64,000 nt of DNA, from assembly GCF_022179405.1 (NCBI RefSeq), contig NZ_BPQT01000015.1, positions 183,710-247,709 on the forward strand. Reading direction: 5' to 3'. Both the position numbers and the translations under genes were made by a program. The stretch is from Methylobacterium marchantiae. GTDB lineage: Bacteria; Pseudomonadota; Alphaproteobacteria; Rhizobiales; Beijerinckiaceae. Of this stretch, positions 25,816-35,255 are shown piece after piece; within the stretch, counting starts at the first letter, position 1, and the number at the start of each line of letters is the position of its first letter. The notes beneath the pieces are model-generated. The model was not told where the DNA came from and did not search any database. It saw nothing but the letters and a program-made list of their open reading frames with translations.

Positions 25816-27900
25816 TTACGCGGCTCGCCCGCGCCGCCCTTCCACGAGCCACATCGCCAGCACTGCCCCGGCAAGAGCCACGAGCGCCCACAGCCCAAGC
25901 GCGAGGGGATAGACCTCGACACCGCGGATAACGGCGCTGTCGCTCGGGCGGAAGCCGATCCAGTCGGCTCCGGCGAGCCGCCCGCTGCGCAGGGATTGCA
26001 GGCGGGGCACGACGGTTCCGCCGCCGGCATCGGCCAAGCGACGGATCGAGCCACCCGTCCCTTCGGCCAGGGCCTTGAGGCGTTCCGTGTCGCTGAAGAC
26101 GTCGGTGAGTTCACGCGGATTCGGTGGTCCGACGCTGACGAAGGCGATGAGCGAGCCCGAGCGCAGGGTATGCAGGCCGAGTTCCGTCGCCTCGAATGTC
26201 GTCGTGAACAGGCCGGGCTCGGCCGGGCTGAGACTCAGTGTCCGCTCCGGCCCGGTGGGCCCTTTCACGGTAACGGGTTCGGCGGTCTCCGCCATGGTCT
26301 GCCGCTCGACACGGACCTCCCGGCCATGCCCCGTCATCTGAGCCCGCAGGGTCTCCTCTTCGAGCGCCGGCTCCTTCATCAGCCAGTGACCCAGCCGGCG
26401 CAGGAGGTCGAGATAGGGGCCGCCTTCCTGGTAGCCACGCGCCCAGAGCCAAGCATGATCGGACAGAAGCAGGGCGACGCGGCCTTTTTCCTCCCGTGAA
26501 AGAGCCAGGAGCGGCAGGGCGTTCGGCCCCTGCAGGATCGGCTGCACACCGGCTTTTGTCTGGGCGGAGACGATACGGAGCCAGTCGCCCCAGGCCGGGG
26601 GCGACGCGTCGGAACCGGGTAGTGCGCGGGTAACGGGATGCCGCGTTCCAGTGCTCGTCAGAGTCGCCTTGTAAGGCTGTTCAACGACGCGCCCGTTGGG
26701 CTCGCCCGGCAGGATCTGCGAGAGCCGGGTACGCGACAGGCTCGCCGACGAGGCGAATTCCGGACCCGCCGCGATGAGGAGTGCGCCGCCATCCCTGACA
26801 TAGCGGACGATGTTGTCAAAATAGGCCGAGGGCAGCACGCTCTGGTTGGCGTAGCGGTCGAAGATGATGAGGTCGAAATCCTTGATCTTCTGGACGAACA
26901 GTTCGCGCGTCGGGAAGGCGATGAGCGAGAGTTCGGAAATCGGCGTTCCATCCTGCTTCTCGGGCGGCCGCAGGATCGTGAAATGAACGAGATCGACGTT
27001 CGCGTCGGATTTCAGGAGGTTTCGCCAAGTGCGCTCGCCCTGGTGGGGCTCGCCCGAGACCAGCAGCACGCGCAGTTTCTCGCGTATACCCTCGATGGGC
27101 AGCACGGCGCGGTTATTGATGGTGGTCAGCTCGCCCGGCAAGGGCTCGACCTCGATCTCGACCACGTTGGGCCCGCCATGCTCGATCTTCGTCGTCAGGG
27201 AGAAGGGCTGGCCGGTGGGGAAGGTGCGGCGCCCGATCTCTTCGCCGTCCCGCCGCACCGTGACGGTGGCGCTCCCGGTGCCGCCTCGCTCCATCACCTC
27301 GGCACGGATGGTGAGATCGCGCCCGACGATGCCGAAGCGCGGCGCTTCGATCAGCTTGATCTGTCTGTCGCGCTCGTCCGGATGCCCGGTGACGAGGACA
27401 TGGAGCGGCGCCTTGATGCCGAGTGCCGCGACGGAGGCGGGGATGTCGTGCACGACGCCGTCGGTGAGCATGACCACGCCTGCGAGCCGGTCGGGCGGCA
27501 CGTCGGCCAGCGCCTGGGACAGGGCAGTGAACAGTTTCGTGCCGTCATCGCCGTCCTTGGCGTCGGGCACGTCGATGAAGCGCGGCTCGATATTGGTGAG
27601 TGCTCCGAAGCGCCGCTGCAATTCGGCGCGGACCGCATCGGTCATGGCAGGACGATCGCCGAGGGTCTGTGAGCCCGAGCGATCGACCACGATGGCGGCG
27701 ATATCTTTGACCGGCTCCCGGTCCTCGCGCACCAGCGATGGGTTGGCGATGGCCAGCAGCACGAGCCCGAGAGCTACTGCCCGCAGGATCGCCGTGCGAC
27801 CGCGAGCAGCGAAGGCGAGGACGATGAAGACGGCCACCAGCACACCGAAGCCGGTGATGACTGGCCACGGTATCAGGGGGGTGAAGCTCAGGCTCAGCAT
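25816..27900 (-). CDS. Membrane protein with VWA-like domain (distal gene of MoxR operon)
   Basis: A 694-residue inner-membrane protein. Two hydrophobic segments at about residues 12-30 and 38-55 and one at the C-terminus (LALGLWALVALAGAVLAMWL) bracket a large extracytoplasmic part. AAIVVDRSGSQTLG resembles the MIDAS DxSxS of von Willebrand A domains. LRVLLVSGEPHQGERTWRNLL and the region DLIIFDRYANQSVLP, YVRDGGALLIAAGPEF resemble the glutamine-amidotransferase-like fold found in such operons. It is the last gene after moxR, DUF58 and DUF4159 genes, separated from the last of these by a 196-bp gap that contains a dispersed repeat. A role in envelope stress or in assembly of a periplasmic enzyme is likely; the target is unknown. 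Confidence 0.78.
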   Translation of the reverse strand: MLSLSFTPLIPWPVITGFGVLVAVFIVLAFAARGRTAILRAVALGLVLLAIANPSLVREDREPVKDIAAIVVDRSGSQTLGDRPAMTDAVRAELQRRFGALTNIEPRFIDVPDAKDGDDGTKLFTALSQALADVPPDRLAGVVMLTDGVVHDIPASVAALGIKAPLHVLVTGHPDERDRQIKLIEAPRFGIVGRDLTIRAEVMERGGTGSATVTVRRDGEEIGRRTFPTGQPFSLTTKIEHGGPNVVEIEVEPLPGELTTINNRAVLPIEGIREKLRVLLVSGEPHQGERTWRNLLKSDANVDLVHFTILRPPEKQDGTPISELSLIAFPTRELFVQKIKDFDLIIFDRYANQSVLPSAYFDNIVRYVRDGGALLIAAGPEFASSASLSRTRLSQILPGEPNGRVVEQPYKATLTSTGTRHPVTRALPGSDASPPAWGDWLRIVSAQTKAGVQPILQGPNALPLLALSREEKGRVALLLSDHAWLWARGYQEGGPYLDLLRRLGHWLMKEPALEEETLRAQMTGHGREVRVERQTMAETAEPVTVKGPTGPERTLSLSPAEPGLFTTTFEATELGLHTLRSGSLIAFVSVGPPNPRELTDVFSDTERLKALAEGTGGSIRRLADAGGGTVVPRLQSLRSGRLAGADWIGFRPSDSAVIRGVEVYPLALGLWALVALAGAVLAMWLVEGRRGRAA

Positions 27901-27948
27901 GGGCTGGCGACTTCCGAGTTTCGCATTCCAACGTTCTGCTGCCAGGTC

Positions 27949-28072
27949 ACCTCATCTCGAGATGCCCGCTTGGCGGGCCTCGGAGAAGCCTTCCAAACCC
28001 CGCCGATCGGACTGGAGGGCTCCTTCGAGGCCTCCGCTGCACTCCGGCGCCTCAGGATGAAGTCCAAGGAGA
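27949..28072. repeat. Dispersed palindromic repeat element, degenerate copy
   Basis: This 124-bp element lies in the gap between two genes of the MoxR operon. It matches the copy at 47989-48104 in order: an outer arm (ACCTCATC...GATGCC), an inner GGGCCTCGGAGAAGCC / GGCTCCTTCGAGGCC pair and a closing GCGCCTCAGGATGAAGT. Its arms have several mismatches, so it is an older or decayed copy. It lies inside a probable transcript and could form an RNA hairpin between the two coding regions. Confidence 0.7.
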
Positions 28073-28096
28073 GGATGCCGCGCTTAATGTGACCCA

Positions 28097-30922
28097 TCAC
28101 TGTCCCAACCGCTCCAGCAGGGCCGGCACGTGGACCTGATCCGCCTTGTAATTGCCGGTGAGCGTGTAGATCACGAGATTGATCCCGCCGCGGAAGGACA
28201 TCTCTCGCTGACGCTGATCACCGCCGACGATTGGGTAGAGAGCTTCGCCGCGCTTGCCCACCGCCCAGGCTGCGGCGAGATCGTTTCCGGTGATGACGAT
28301 GGGAGAGACGCCATCGCCGGCTCTTGCCGGTCGACGCTCCGCTCCGTCTCCGGCCGGCGGCAGAGTTTCGACCCAGGTCTGGCCGGTGGCATAGCGACCC
28401 GGGAAACTGTCGACGAGGTAGAACGCCTTCGTCAGCACGTGGTCCGCGGGAACGGGCTCGAGTTCCGGCACTTCCAGCGTCGAGAGCATCTTGCGCAGAT
28501 AGGCCGCCTCCGGCGTCGGCGGACCGCCCGGGCGCGCTGTCAATGCATCGCGAGTGTCGAACAGGACAGTGCCGCCGTTGCGCATGAAGGCGTCGATCCG
28601 GCGGATCGCGGCTTCGCTCGGTTGTGGGCGGCTGGCCACGATGGGCCAGTAGATGATCGGGTAGAAGGCGAGCTCATCCTTGCCCGGATCGATGCCGATC
28701 GGGTTGCCCGGCTCCAGCGCCGTGCGGCTCGCGAGCATCTGAGTCAGGCCGTTGAGCCCGGCCCGGCTCGCCGTATCGGTCGCCTCGTCTCCGGTGACGA
28801 TGTAGGCGAGGCGCGTGGCAAGGGCGGATTCGAAGGCGTTGGATCGCGCGGGTTCTTGCGCATGCGTGCCATGCGACGAGGCCGTTATGCCGATGCCGGC
28901 CAGGAGAAGCACTGCCGCCGACCGACCGGCGAGGCGACCGAGCAGCCCTCCGCGCGATCGGTTGAAGAGGCCGCCCAGCCACAGGCCGGCGAGGGTATCG
29001 AGGATCAGGAGCATCAGCGCCAGCGTAAACAGCGCGGCGCGCAAGTCGAGGGTATCTCCGCCGGCGAGCGACCCGGTGCGCGCGTCGGTGAGAGCCGAGA
29101 AGTCCAGGGGCTTCAACCGATCGTCGGGTCTCAGCGCGTTCACGGCCACGCCGCCATCGGCCGGCCCATAGAATCCGGCCGGGTGTTCGAGGTTGGCGCG
29201 CTCGCCGTAATCGGCCGGAACCGCCGTGGCTCCCGCAGGCGGGCTGCCGAGCGCACCGAACCCGTCGAGGGTCAGGCGCGGTGCCAGGACGGCGGCAGCA
29301 GGCCGTGCCGTCCCATCGCTGCCATTCGGTGATGTGCTGCCCGACAGGGCGACGACCCGGCGCAGCATGTCGATGAAGAGGCCCGAGAGGGGCAGGTTCG
29401 ACCAGGTCGTGTCAGCGGTCACGTGGAACAGGATCACTCGGCCCTGACCGCGTTTCTCGGCGGTGACGATCGGTGTACCGTCCTGGAGCGACGCCCAGGT
29501 CCGTCCCGGCAAGTCCCCATCGGGCTCGGCGAGGATCTGGCGGCGCACGCCGATATCGGCCGGCGGCACTAGCCCGGCGAAGGGACTCTCGGGCGCAAAA
29601 GCCGCGAGGGTCTTGGGGCTGTCCCAAGAAAGGGTGCCTCCCAGCGTCCGGCCGCCCCGGCGCAGGCGGACTGGCACGAGCGTGTCGTTGCCTGCAGCGA
29701 GGCGGGGCCCGGCGAAGCGCACAAGCAACCCGCCTTCGTCCACGAACTTCGCCACGCGGCGCATCGTCTGTTCGTCGAGGGCGCCGACATCGGCGAGCAC
29801 CAATACGGAAACCTGGTTGTCGAGGAGCTGAGCCACCGAGTCGGCGACACCCTTGGCCCCGCGTGCCTCCTGAACATCCGCGAAGGGTGTGAGCGCGCGT
29901 GATAGGTAGTAGGTGGGCGCCAGGAGTGGCTGAGCCTGATCGCTGGTGCCGCCGAAGACGAGGCCGACACGGCGCCGCTTGCCGCGCTCGTCCATCAAAG
30001 TCACGGCGCCTGCCGAACGTTCGGCAGCGATTTCGAGGCGACTGATGCCGTTGCGAAGCTCAACCGGAAGCTCGAACATGATCTCCGCGTCGGTGGCACC
30101 GTCTCGGAAGGCGAAATCATGCTCGGCCAAGGGCAAGCCCTTCTGGTCGAGGGCGCGGACAAGCCCGGTATCACGTCCGTTGGGCGAGGCGCGCAGCACG
30201 TGCGCCGTCAGCTTGCCGGCGGTCTCGGCAGCGGATAAGGCCAGCGCCGGCGGCTGATCGGCTCGAAGGATCGTCAGCCGGCCGCCCGCCTTCTTCACGG
30301 TGTCGGACAAGTTTTTCCCGAATTCGTTGGCGCCGATCCCGGCGATCCCGTCGCTGATCCAGACCACGGCCGCTCCTGGGACACGGTCGAGAAAGGTGCC
30401 GATCGCGGACAGATGCCCGTCGCGATCGGCCAGATGTGAGCGTGGTGCGATCGCCCGGATCCTATCGAGAGCGGCGGCCGGCGTCTTCGCCTCGAAGGCA
30501 GCTGGAGCATCGGCAAGAGCGATCACCGCCACAGGACGGCCATCGCGAGAGGCCGCTTCGATTTCATCGGTGGCGACGCGCATGCGCTCTCGCCAATCGT
30601 GCGCAGCGGAAAATCCGTTGTCGAGCATCACGAGGAGCGGCGTCCGCCCCGACGCCGCGCCGATGCCGGCCGGATTCCAGACCGGACCGGAGACCGCGAG
30701 GATCAGGCAGGCGGCCGCGATCATCCTCAAGATCAGCAGCCAGGGCGGGGTCCGCGCCGGTGTCTCGCGAGTGCCGATTAGGTCGGCCATTATCCGCAGG
30801 GGCGGAAACTCGATCCGCTGAGGACGCGGCGGCGTCACGCGAAGCAGATACCATAGAGCCGGTAGCGCGATCAGCGCCGAGAGGGCCAGGGGGGCGGCGA
30901 AGGTCAGAGGCAAACCGAACAC
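28097..30922 (-). CDS. BatA-like N-terminal / DUF4159 domain membrane protein
   Basis: A 941-residue protein. Residues 1-85 match the aerotolerance BatA-type N-terminal membrane region (TFAAPLALSALIALPALWYL, RVTPPRPQRIEFPPLRI, second helix ILRMIAAACLILAVSGPVW). The middle has a VWA-like segment (TPLLVMLDNGFSAAHDWRERM) and glutamine-amidotransferase-like features. A membrane helix lies near 650. The C-terminal ~230 residues are DUF4159 (KDELAFYPIIYWPIVASRPQ, IDAFMRNGGTVLFDTRDAL). It lies 10 bases after the DUF58 gene. In other bacteria such MoxR-DUF58-BatA sets act as chaperone-like systems for metalloenzymes or envelope integrity; the client here is unknown. Confidence 0.85.
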   Translation of the reverse strand: MFGLPLTFAAPLALSALIALPALWYLLRVTPPRPQRIEFPPLRIMADLIGTRETPARTPPWLLILRMIAAACLILAVSGPVWNPAGIGAASGRTPLLVMLDNGFSAAHDWRERMRVATDEIEAASRDGRPVAVIALADAPAAFEAKTPAAALDRIRAIAPRSHLADRDGHLSAIGTFLDRVPGAAVVWISDGIAGIGANEFGKNLSDTVKKAGGRLTILRADQPPALALSAAETAGKLTAHVLRASPNGRDTGLVRALDQKGLPLAEHDFAFRDGATDAEIMFELPVELRNGISRLEIAAERSAGAVTLMDERGKRRRVGLVFGGTSDQAQPLLAPTYYLSRALTPFADVQEARGAKGVADSVAQLLDNQVSVLVLADVGALDEQTMRRVAKFVDEGGLLVRFAGPRLAAGNDTLVPVRLRRGGRTLGGTLSWDSPKTLAAFAPESPFAGLVPPADIGVRRQILAEPDGDLPGRTWASLQDGTPIVTAEKRGQGRVILFHVTADTTWSNLPLSGLFIDMLRRVVALSGSTSPNGSDGTARPAAAVLAPRLTLDGFGALGSPPAGATAVPADYGERANLEHPAGFYGPADGGVAVNALRPDDRLKPLDFSALTDARTGSLAGGDTLDLRAALFTLALMLLILDTLAGLWLGGLFNRSRGGLLGRLAGRSAAVLLLAGIGITASSHGTHAQEPARSNAFESALATRLAYIVTGDEATDTASRAGLNGLTQMLASRTALEPGNPIGIDPGKDELAFYPIIYWPIVASRPQPSEAAIRRIDAFMRNGGTVLFDTRDALTARPGGPPTPEAAYLRKMLSTLEVPELEPVPADHVLTKAFYLVDSFPGRYATGQTWVETLPPAGDGAERRPARAGDGVSPIVITGNDLAAAWAVGKRGEALYPIVGGDQRQREMSFRGGINLVIYTLTGNYKADQVHVPALLERLGQ

Positions 30923-30932
30923 GCGAGGCTCC

Positions 30933-31847
30933 TCAACCCGTGCCGCGGGCTGCGGCGACCAGGGTGAGGAGGCGCAAGGCCGCCTCGCTCGCAGGTCGAT
31001 CGGTGCGATGGATCGTCAGGGTCCAGCCCTGGACACGGGCGATGTCGGCGAGACCTTCGCGATGTGCGGCGATGCGCATGCGGTAGGCCGCTCCCCAGGA
31101 TGCGGCATCGCCGATATCGAGGCTCAGTCTGGTCTCGGGATCGTGCAGCACGGCCTGTCCGGCGAAAGGGAAGGTCTCCTCCACCGGGTCCACCACCATG
31201 ACGAGATGGCCGCGCGTGCCGGCTCCGGCGATGGAGCCCACAGCTTCTCGCATCGTGTCCAGAGGGGAGAGGAAATCGCTGATCAGGACCGCCTCGTCGA
31301 AGCGGCCGGGCGCTGCACGCGGCGGCGTGTCTTGGTCGAGACCGGCTTTGTCCGCCACGAGGGCATGGGCCATGGTCTCGACGATGCGACGCGAGGCGGT
31401 GGCGCGGGTGAGGCCGAGCAGCCCCGCGCGTTCGCCGCCATCGACGAGGGCGTCGGCCACCGCGAGGCCAAGCACCAAGGCGCGCTCCACCTTCGGCCCT
31501 TGCCCGAGATTCGAGGCAAATCCCATCGAGGCGGAGCGGTCGATCCAGAACCAGATATTGTGGGTCGCCTCCCATTCGCGCTCACGCACGTAGAGCCGGT
31601 CATCGCGGGCCGAGCGGCGCCAATCCACCCGCGCCGCCGCCTCGCCGGCGACGAAGGGTCGGAACTGCCAGAAGCTTTCCCCTTGGCCGGCTCGGCGGCG
31701 ACCGTGCAGGCCGTGAGCGAGAGTGGATGAGACTCGTCGCGATTCTAGGATCAGGCGAGGCATTCGCTCGGCGAGAGAGAGCGCGCCTTCGGTCTCGTGC
31801 CGTCCAGGAATGCGCTGGGTCGCTTCGAGAACCCGGGTCGCGATCAT
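30933..31847 (-). CDS. DUF58 domain-containing protein
   Basis: A 304-residue cytoplasmic DUF58 protein. The hallmark RVDWRRSARDDRLYVREREWE is present, followed by a VWA-like core (HNIWFWIDRSASMGFAS, with D-x-S-x-S) and VLISDFLSPLDTM. DUF58 proteins are nearly always encoded next to MoxR AAA+ ATPases and are thought to be adaptors or substrates of them. It follows moxR by four bases and precedes the DUF4159 gene by ten, so all are translated from one message. Confidence 0.9.
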   Translation of the reverse strand: MIATRVLEATQRIPGRHETEGALSLAERMPRLILESRRVSSTLAHGLHGRRRAGQGESFWQFRPFVAGEAAARVDWRRSARDDRLYVREREWEATHNIWFWIDRSASMGFASNLGQGPKVERALVLGLAVADALVDGGERAGLLGLTRATASRRIVETMAHALVADKAGLDQDTPPRAAPGRFDEAVLISDFLSPLDTMREAVGSIAGAGTRGHLVMVVDPVEETFPFAGQAVLHDPETRLSLDIGDAASWGAAYRMRIAAHREGLADIARVQGWTLTIHRTDRPASEAALRLLTLVAAARGTG

Positions 31848-31851
31848 CCAG

Positions 31852-32862
31852 TTAAAGCTTCGCGGCCAGTTGAGCGATCAGGCCGGGGATGGTCTCGCCA
31901 TCGGCGCGGGCCGCGAAGCTGAGAGCCATGCGGTGCTTGAGCACGGGCTCGGCGAGCGCCTTCACATCGGCAATGGAGGGCGCGACGCGGCCTTCGATCA
32001 GGGCCCGGGCACGCACCGCGAGCGTCAGTGCCTGGCTCGCACGAGGGCCGGGTCCCCAGAGCAACTTGCCCTTCAGAGATGGGTCGCCCCCCTCGGGACG
32101 GGCCGAGCGGACAAGGTCGAGAATCGCGTCCACCACCGCGTCACCCACCGGCAGGCGGCGCACGAGGCGCTGGGCGGTGAGGAGGGCGTCGGTGGACATC
32201 ACCGCCTGCGGGGTATGGTCGCCGATGCCCGTGGTTTCGATGAGGATACGGCGCTCGGCGGCGCGGTCGGGATATCCGACATCGATCTCGAGGAGGAAAC
32301 GATCGAGTTGCGCCTCGGGCAGTGGATAGGTGCCCTCTTGCTCGATCGGATTCTGTGTCGCCAGCACGTGGAACGGGCGCGGCAGGTCATGACGCTCGCC
32401 CGCCACCGAGACGAAATTCTCCTGCATCGCCTGCAGCAGTGCCGATTGCGTGCGCGGGCTGGCGCGGTTGATCTCGTCGGCCATCAGCAATTGCGTGAAG
32501 ACCGGGCCACGCACGAAACGGAATGAGCGGCGCCGATCCTGGTCCTCGTCGAGGATCTCGGTGCCGAGGATGTCGGACGGCATCAGGTCGGGAGTGAATT
32601 GCACCCGGCGGGCGTCGAGACCGAGCACCGTGCCGAGCGTCTCCACGAGCTTGGTCTTGGCGAGGCCGGGTAGGCCGACGAGAAGACCGTGACCGCCGGC
32701 GAGGATGGTAATGAGGGCAAGGTCGACCACCATCTCCTGGCCGAAGATGACTTTGTAAATCGCCTCTCGCGCCTGTCCCACCTGACCGAGACACGCTTCT
32801 GCGGTGGCAACGATGCCGTCGTCGAGGGAAGTCGTCACTGCCGGCGTGGAGGCTGAAGTCAT
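31852..32862 (-). CDS. MoxR family AAA+ ATPase
   Basis: A 336-residue AAA+ ATPase of the MoxR family. Walker A reads GLPGLAKTKLVETL, Walker B LLMADEINRASPRTQSALL, and sensor 1 lies in FHVLATQNPIEQEGTYPLPEAQ with the Arg finger region EAQLDRFLLEIDVGYPD. The C-terminal lid shows GPGPRASQALTLAVRARAL. ATG 32862 begins MTSASTPAV; a longer frame to 32997 adds 45 unrelated residues. MoxR proteins fold or activate partner complexes, the type example being methanol dehydrogenase. This copy is not next to mxa genes here, so its client is open. It heads the four-gene operon. Confidence 0.92.
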   Translation of the reverse strand: MTSASTPAVTTSLDDGIVATAEACLGQVGQAREAIYKVIFGQEMVVDLALITILAGGHGLLVGLPGLAKTKLVETLGTVLGLDARRVQFTPDLMPSDILGTEILDEDQDRRRSFRFVRGPVFTQLLMADEINRASPRTQSALLQAMQENFVSVAGERHDLPRPFHVLATQNPIEQEGTYPLPEAQLDRFLLEIDVGYPDRAAERRILIETTGIGDHTPQAVMSTDALLTAQRLVRRLPVGDAVVDAILDLVRSARPEGGDPSLKGKLLWGPGPRASQALTLAVRARALIEGRVAPSIADVKALAEPVLKHRMALSFAARADGETIPGLIAQLAAKL

Positions 32863-33464
32863 GCGTTCGATCCCGGTTCCACCGGCGCCTGAAGGACGGG
32901 CCGGTGCGGTAAGGCAGTCCACCCTAACGGTCGCCTTTGGAGAGAGTGTGGCGTCCTTTGAGGCACGCTGGCAAGGTCGGCGCGACGACGCAGGCATTTT
33001 GCCAGCTTGTCCTTGAAGGACACACCGTTTTCCGAACGCGCGAAATCGGTGGAGCCAAACGGCGTCTTCCCGCCCACGGGATCAAGAGCAAGGAGTGTGG
33101 CGGCCGAAGATGATTGGAAGCCGTACCGAGGCTCGAATGTCGCACGGCTCCAACCGCGGGGTTGTCCAAGGCAAGGCTGCTCAGGGCTGCCAGTGTACCT
33201 AAAGCCTGCGTACTTGCATGAGATGCAAGGCGTAATTGTAGCCAAGATTATCCAGATGCGCGTCTGGATGTGATGTCGTCCGCGACCCTGCCAGTCGTTT
33301 CCGGGCGTTTTTGCGCACATGGATGCATCATTTAATTGATTATACCATTATAATGCGAAATAAAACTTCTTATCTACTCTCATACAGAAGAATTTTGGTG
33401 AATTCTCATGAAAAAATTATTATAGTCATTGGCATTTATCTCAGAGAGAACTGGTGTCCGGACG
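32863..33464. other. Intergenic region upstream of moxR and of a small gene
   Basis: About 600 bp. The part next to moxR (32863-33300) has normal GC but no frame with convincing similarity. The part 33320-33440 is strikingly AT-rich (long A/T runs around 33330-33420) and probably holds the promoter of the small plus-strand gene at 33465. No tRNA or clear repeat is seen. Confidence 0.4.
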
Positions 33465-33665
33465 ATGAGCAACCAACACAAGGCCGCGTCAGCCATCGTC
33501 GCACAGGTGCTCTTCGACCAGATGGCTGCGAATGAGCAGGCGGTGGTCCGAGCCGAAGCTGTCAGCAAGGGCGTCAGCGCGGTCGAGATCGTGCGCCGGT
33601 CGCTCGACATCCTGATCGCTGAGGCCGGCTCGCCGGCTGCAAAAGGGAGAAATATCGAAACGTAG
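33465..33665 (+). CDS. Small hypothetical protein
   Basis: A 66-residue Ala/Val-rich, probably helical cytoplasmic protein (AASAIVAQVLFDQMAANEQAVV, then GVSAVEIVRRSLDILIAEAG). No known family is recognised. ATG 33465 is preceded by an extended AT-rich leader; a start at 33429 would add twelve residues. Codon use is like the chromosome and the frame is clean, which supports a real gene. Confidence 0.5.
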   Translation: MSNQHKAASAIVAQVLFDQMAANEQAVVRAEAVSKGVSAVEIVRRSLDILIAEAGSPAAKGRNIET

Positions 33666-33739
33666 ACGAACCGAGCCGAAGAAGACCCTTCGGTCGTCGC
33701 AGGGTCGGTTTCCCGTCAGGCAAATCTGGACCTCCGCCT

Positions 33740-34156
33740 ATGAGCCAAGACATTCGAGCGACGATGCTTCGCAAAAGAGCGAAGGTTCTCCTTTTTGCGT
33801 TCTGCATCTCTTTCGGGACAGTCGATGCCAATGCGCAGACCGTCGAAGACGGGTCCGATGCCGTCGTCGGAAAAGCGGTCGCCAGCACGGTTCTCGACCT
33901 GATCGGCCAGCGGTTCAAAGAATTGGACCCGAGAGTCAGTGGCCTCCGCCGGGCCAAGGGGTCGTGGATATGCGGGTCCGTCAACGTCAAGAACCGAGAC
34001 GGGCTCTACATCGGTGAGCGCGGCTTCGTGGTCGATCTTTCGAACGCATTCTTCGGCCGCGTTCCGGAAGGGCCGGAACTCCTCAACCCGCGGGCGGCGG
34101 GATTCGCTTCCCTGGAAAGGATCAGGCAGCTCTATTTCGACATGTGCCTCGATTGA
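33740..34156 (+). CDS. Small secreted hypothetical protein
   Basis: A 138-residue protein with a signal peptide (basic RKRAKVL, hydrophobic LFAFCISFG, cleavage near ANAQ at about residue 33). The mature ~105 residues contain a conserved-looking core (GSWICGSVNVKNRDGLYIGE, then FVVDLSNAFFGRVPEG) and two Cys (Ile-Cys-Gly and the last MCLD), which could form a disulphide in the periplasm. I do not recognise a family. It is convergent with thiL and has no obvious operon partner. Confidence 0.6.
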   Translation: MSQDIRATMLRKRAKVLLFAFCISFGTVDANAQTVEDGSDAVVGKAVASTVLDLIGQRFKELDPRVSGLRRAKGSWICGSVNVKNRDGLYIGERGFVVDLSNAFFGRVPEGPELLNPRAAGFASLERIRQLYFDMCLD

Positions 34157-34247
34157 TTGCGCAGCATCCGCCGATAACGGCGCGGACCATGGTGCGATGT
34201 GGGATCGGCGGTCTCGGTGACGGCATCGACTTACCGTGATGCAAGGC

Positions 34248-35255
34248 TCAGAAGTGGCTGAAGGACCGCACGGCGAAAATGTGCTCGCTGCCGTCCTGAC
34301 AGCGAAAGATTGGAGGGCCATGTCCGGCTATGACGACGCCGATCGGCGTCAGGGAGATGCCGGCCGTCCGAGCCTCGGAGATGCATGCCTCCGCTCGATC
34401 GGGCGGAATCGCGCAGAGGATCTCGTAGTCGTCGCCGCCGGTAAACGCCGTGTCGGCGAGTGCTGGCTCCAGCGTAATGGCGGCACGAACTGCTACGGAG
34501 ATGGGCACGTCGGAGAGCGTGATTTCGGCGCTTCGGTCACCGCCCACCAACATCTTCGTCAAATCGCCGACCAGCCCGTCCGAGACATCCATGGCGGCCC
34601 GCGCCTCACGGAGGAGAATTGGCGCAAGGGCGAGGCGCGGGCGGGGATGGCGATAGCGGTCGATGAGGAAATCGCGCGCCGCTGGTCCGATGCCCTCGCC
34701 CCATACCGGCGATTGGCCGGTCAGGAGCGGTAGGCCAAGGGCTGCGTCGCCGATCGTGCCGCTCACGCATAGGAGGTCGCCGATCCGCGCGTTCATGCGC
34801 CTGACCATGCCACCGCTGGGCACCTCGCCGAGGGCCGTCACGCCGATCAGCATCGGTCCTGCGGCGCGGACGGTATCGCCCCCGAGCAGCTGGCATCCGA
34901 AATCGGTCGCGGCCGTTCTAAGGCCTGCAGTGAAGCCGGCGAGCCAGTCTTCGGTCCAATCATCCGGCAGGGCGAGCGTCAGGAGAAAGCCACGCGGGGT
35001 TGCCCCCTTTGCCGCGAGATCGGATAGGTTCACAGCGAGCGCCTTGCGGGCGATCGAGGCTGGAGGATCGTCGGTCAGGTAATGGACGCCCGCGACGATG
35101 GCGTCGGCTGTGAGGACGAGATCGCAGCCGGGGCTCGGCGTCAGCGTGGCAGCATCGTCCCGCAATCCGTCGGCGCCCTGCCCCGCCAGCGGCGCGAAAT
35201 AGCGAGCGATGAGTTCGTCTTCGCTGGAACGGGCGCCGGACGTCGATGTGGTCAC
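34248..35255 (-). CDS. thiL: Thiamine-monophosphate kinase
   Basis: A 335-residue ThiL that phosphorylates thiamine monophosphate to the cofactor thiamine diphosphate. It starts with EDELIARYFAPLAGQGADGLRDDAA, and the metal/ATP-binding segments are DLVLTADAIVAGVHYLTDDP, KALAVNLSDLAAKGATP and MDVSDGLVGDLTKM. FTGGDDYEILCAIPP is the C-terminal signature. Its start overlaps the nusB stop by four bases, in the usual nusB-thiL order. It is the last gene of the rib-nusB-thiL transcript. Confidence 0.95.
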   Translation of the reverse strand: MTTSTSGARSSEDELIARYFAPLAGQGADGLRDDAATLTPSPGCDLVLTADAIVAGVHYLTDDPPASIARKALAVNLSDLAAKGATPRGFLLTLALPDDWTEDWLAGFTAGLRTAATDFGCQLLGGDTVRAAGPMLIGVTALGEVPSGGMVRRMNARIGDLLCVSGTIGDAALGLPLLTGQSPVWGEGIGPAARDFLIDRYRHPRPRLALAPILLREARAAMDVSDGLVGDLTKMLVGGDRSAEITLSDVPISVAVRAAITLEPALADTAFTGGDDYEILCAIPPDRAEACISEARTAGISLTPIGVVIAGHGPPIFRCQDGSEHIFAVRSFSHF

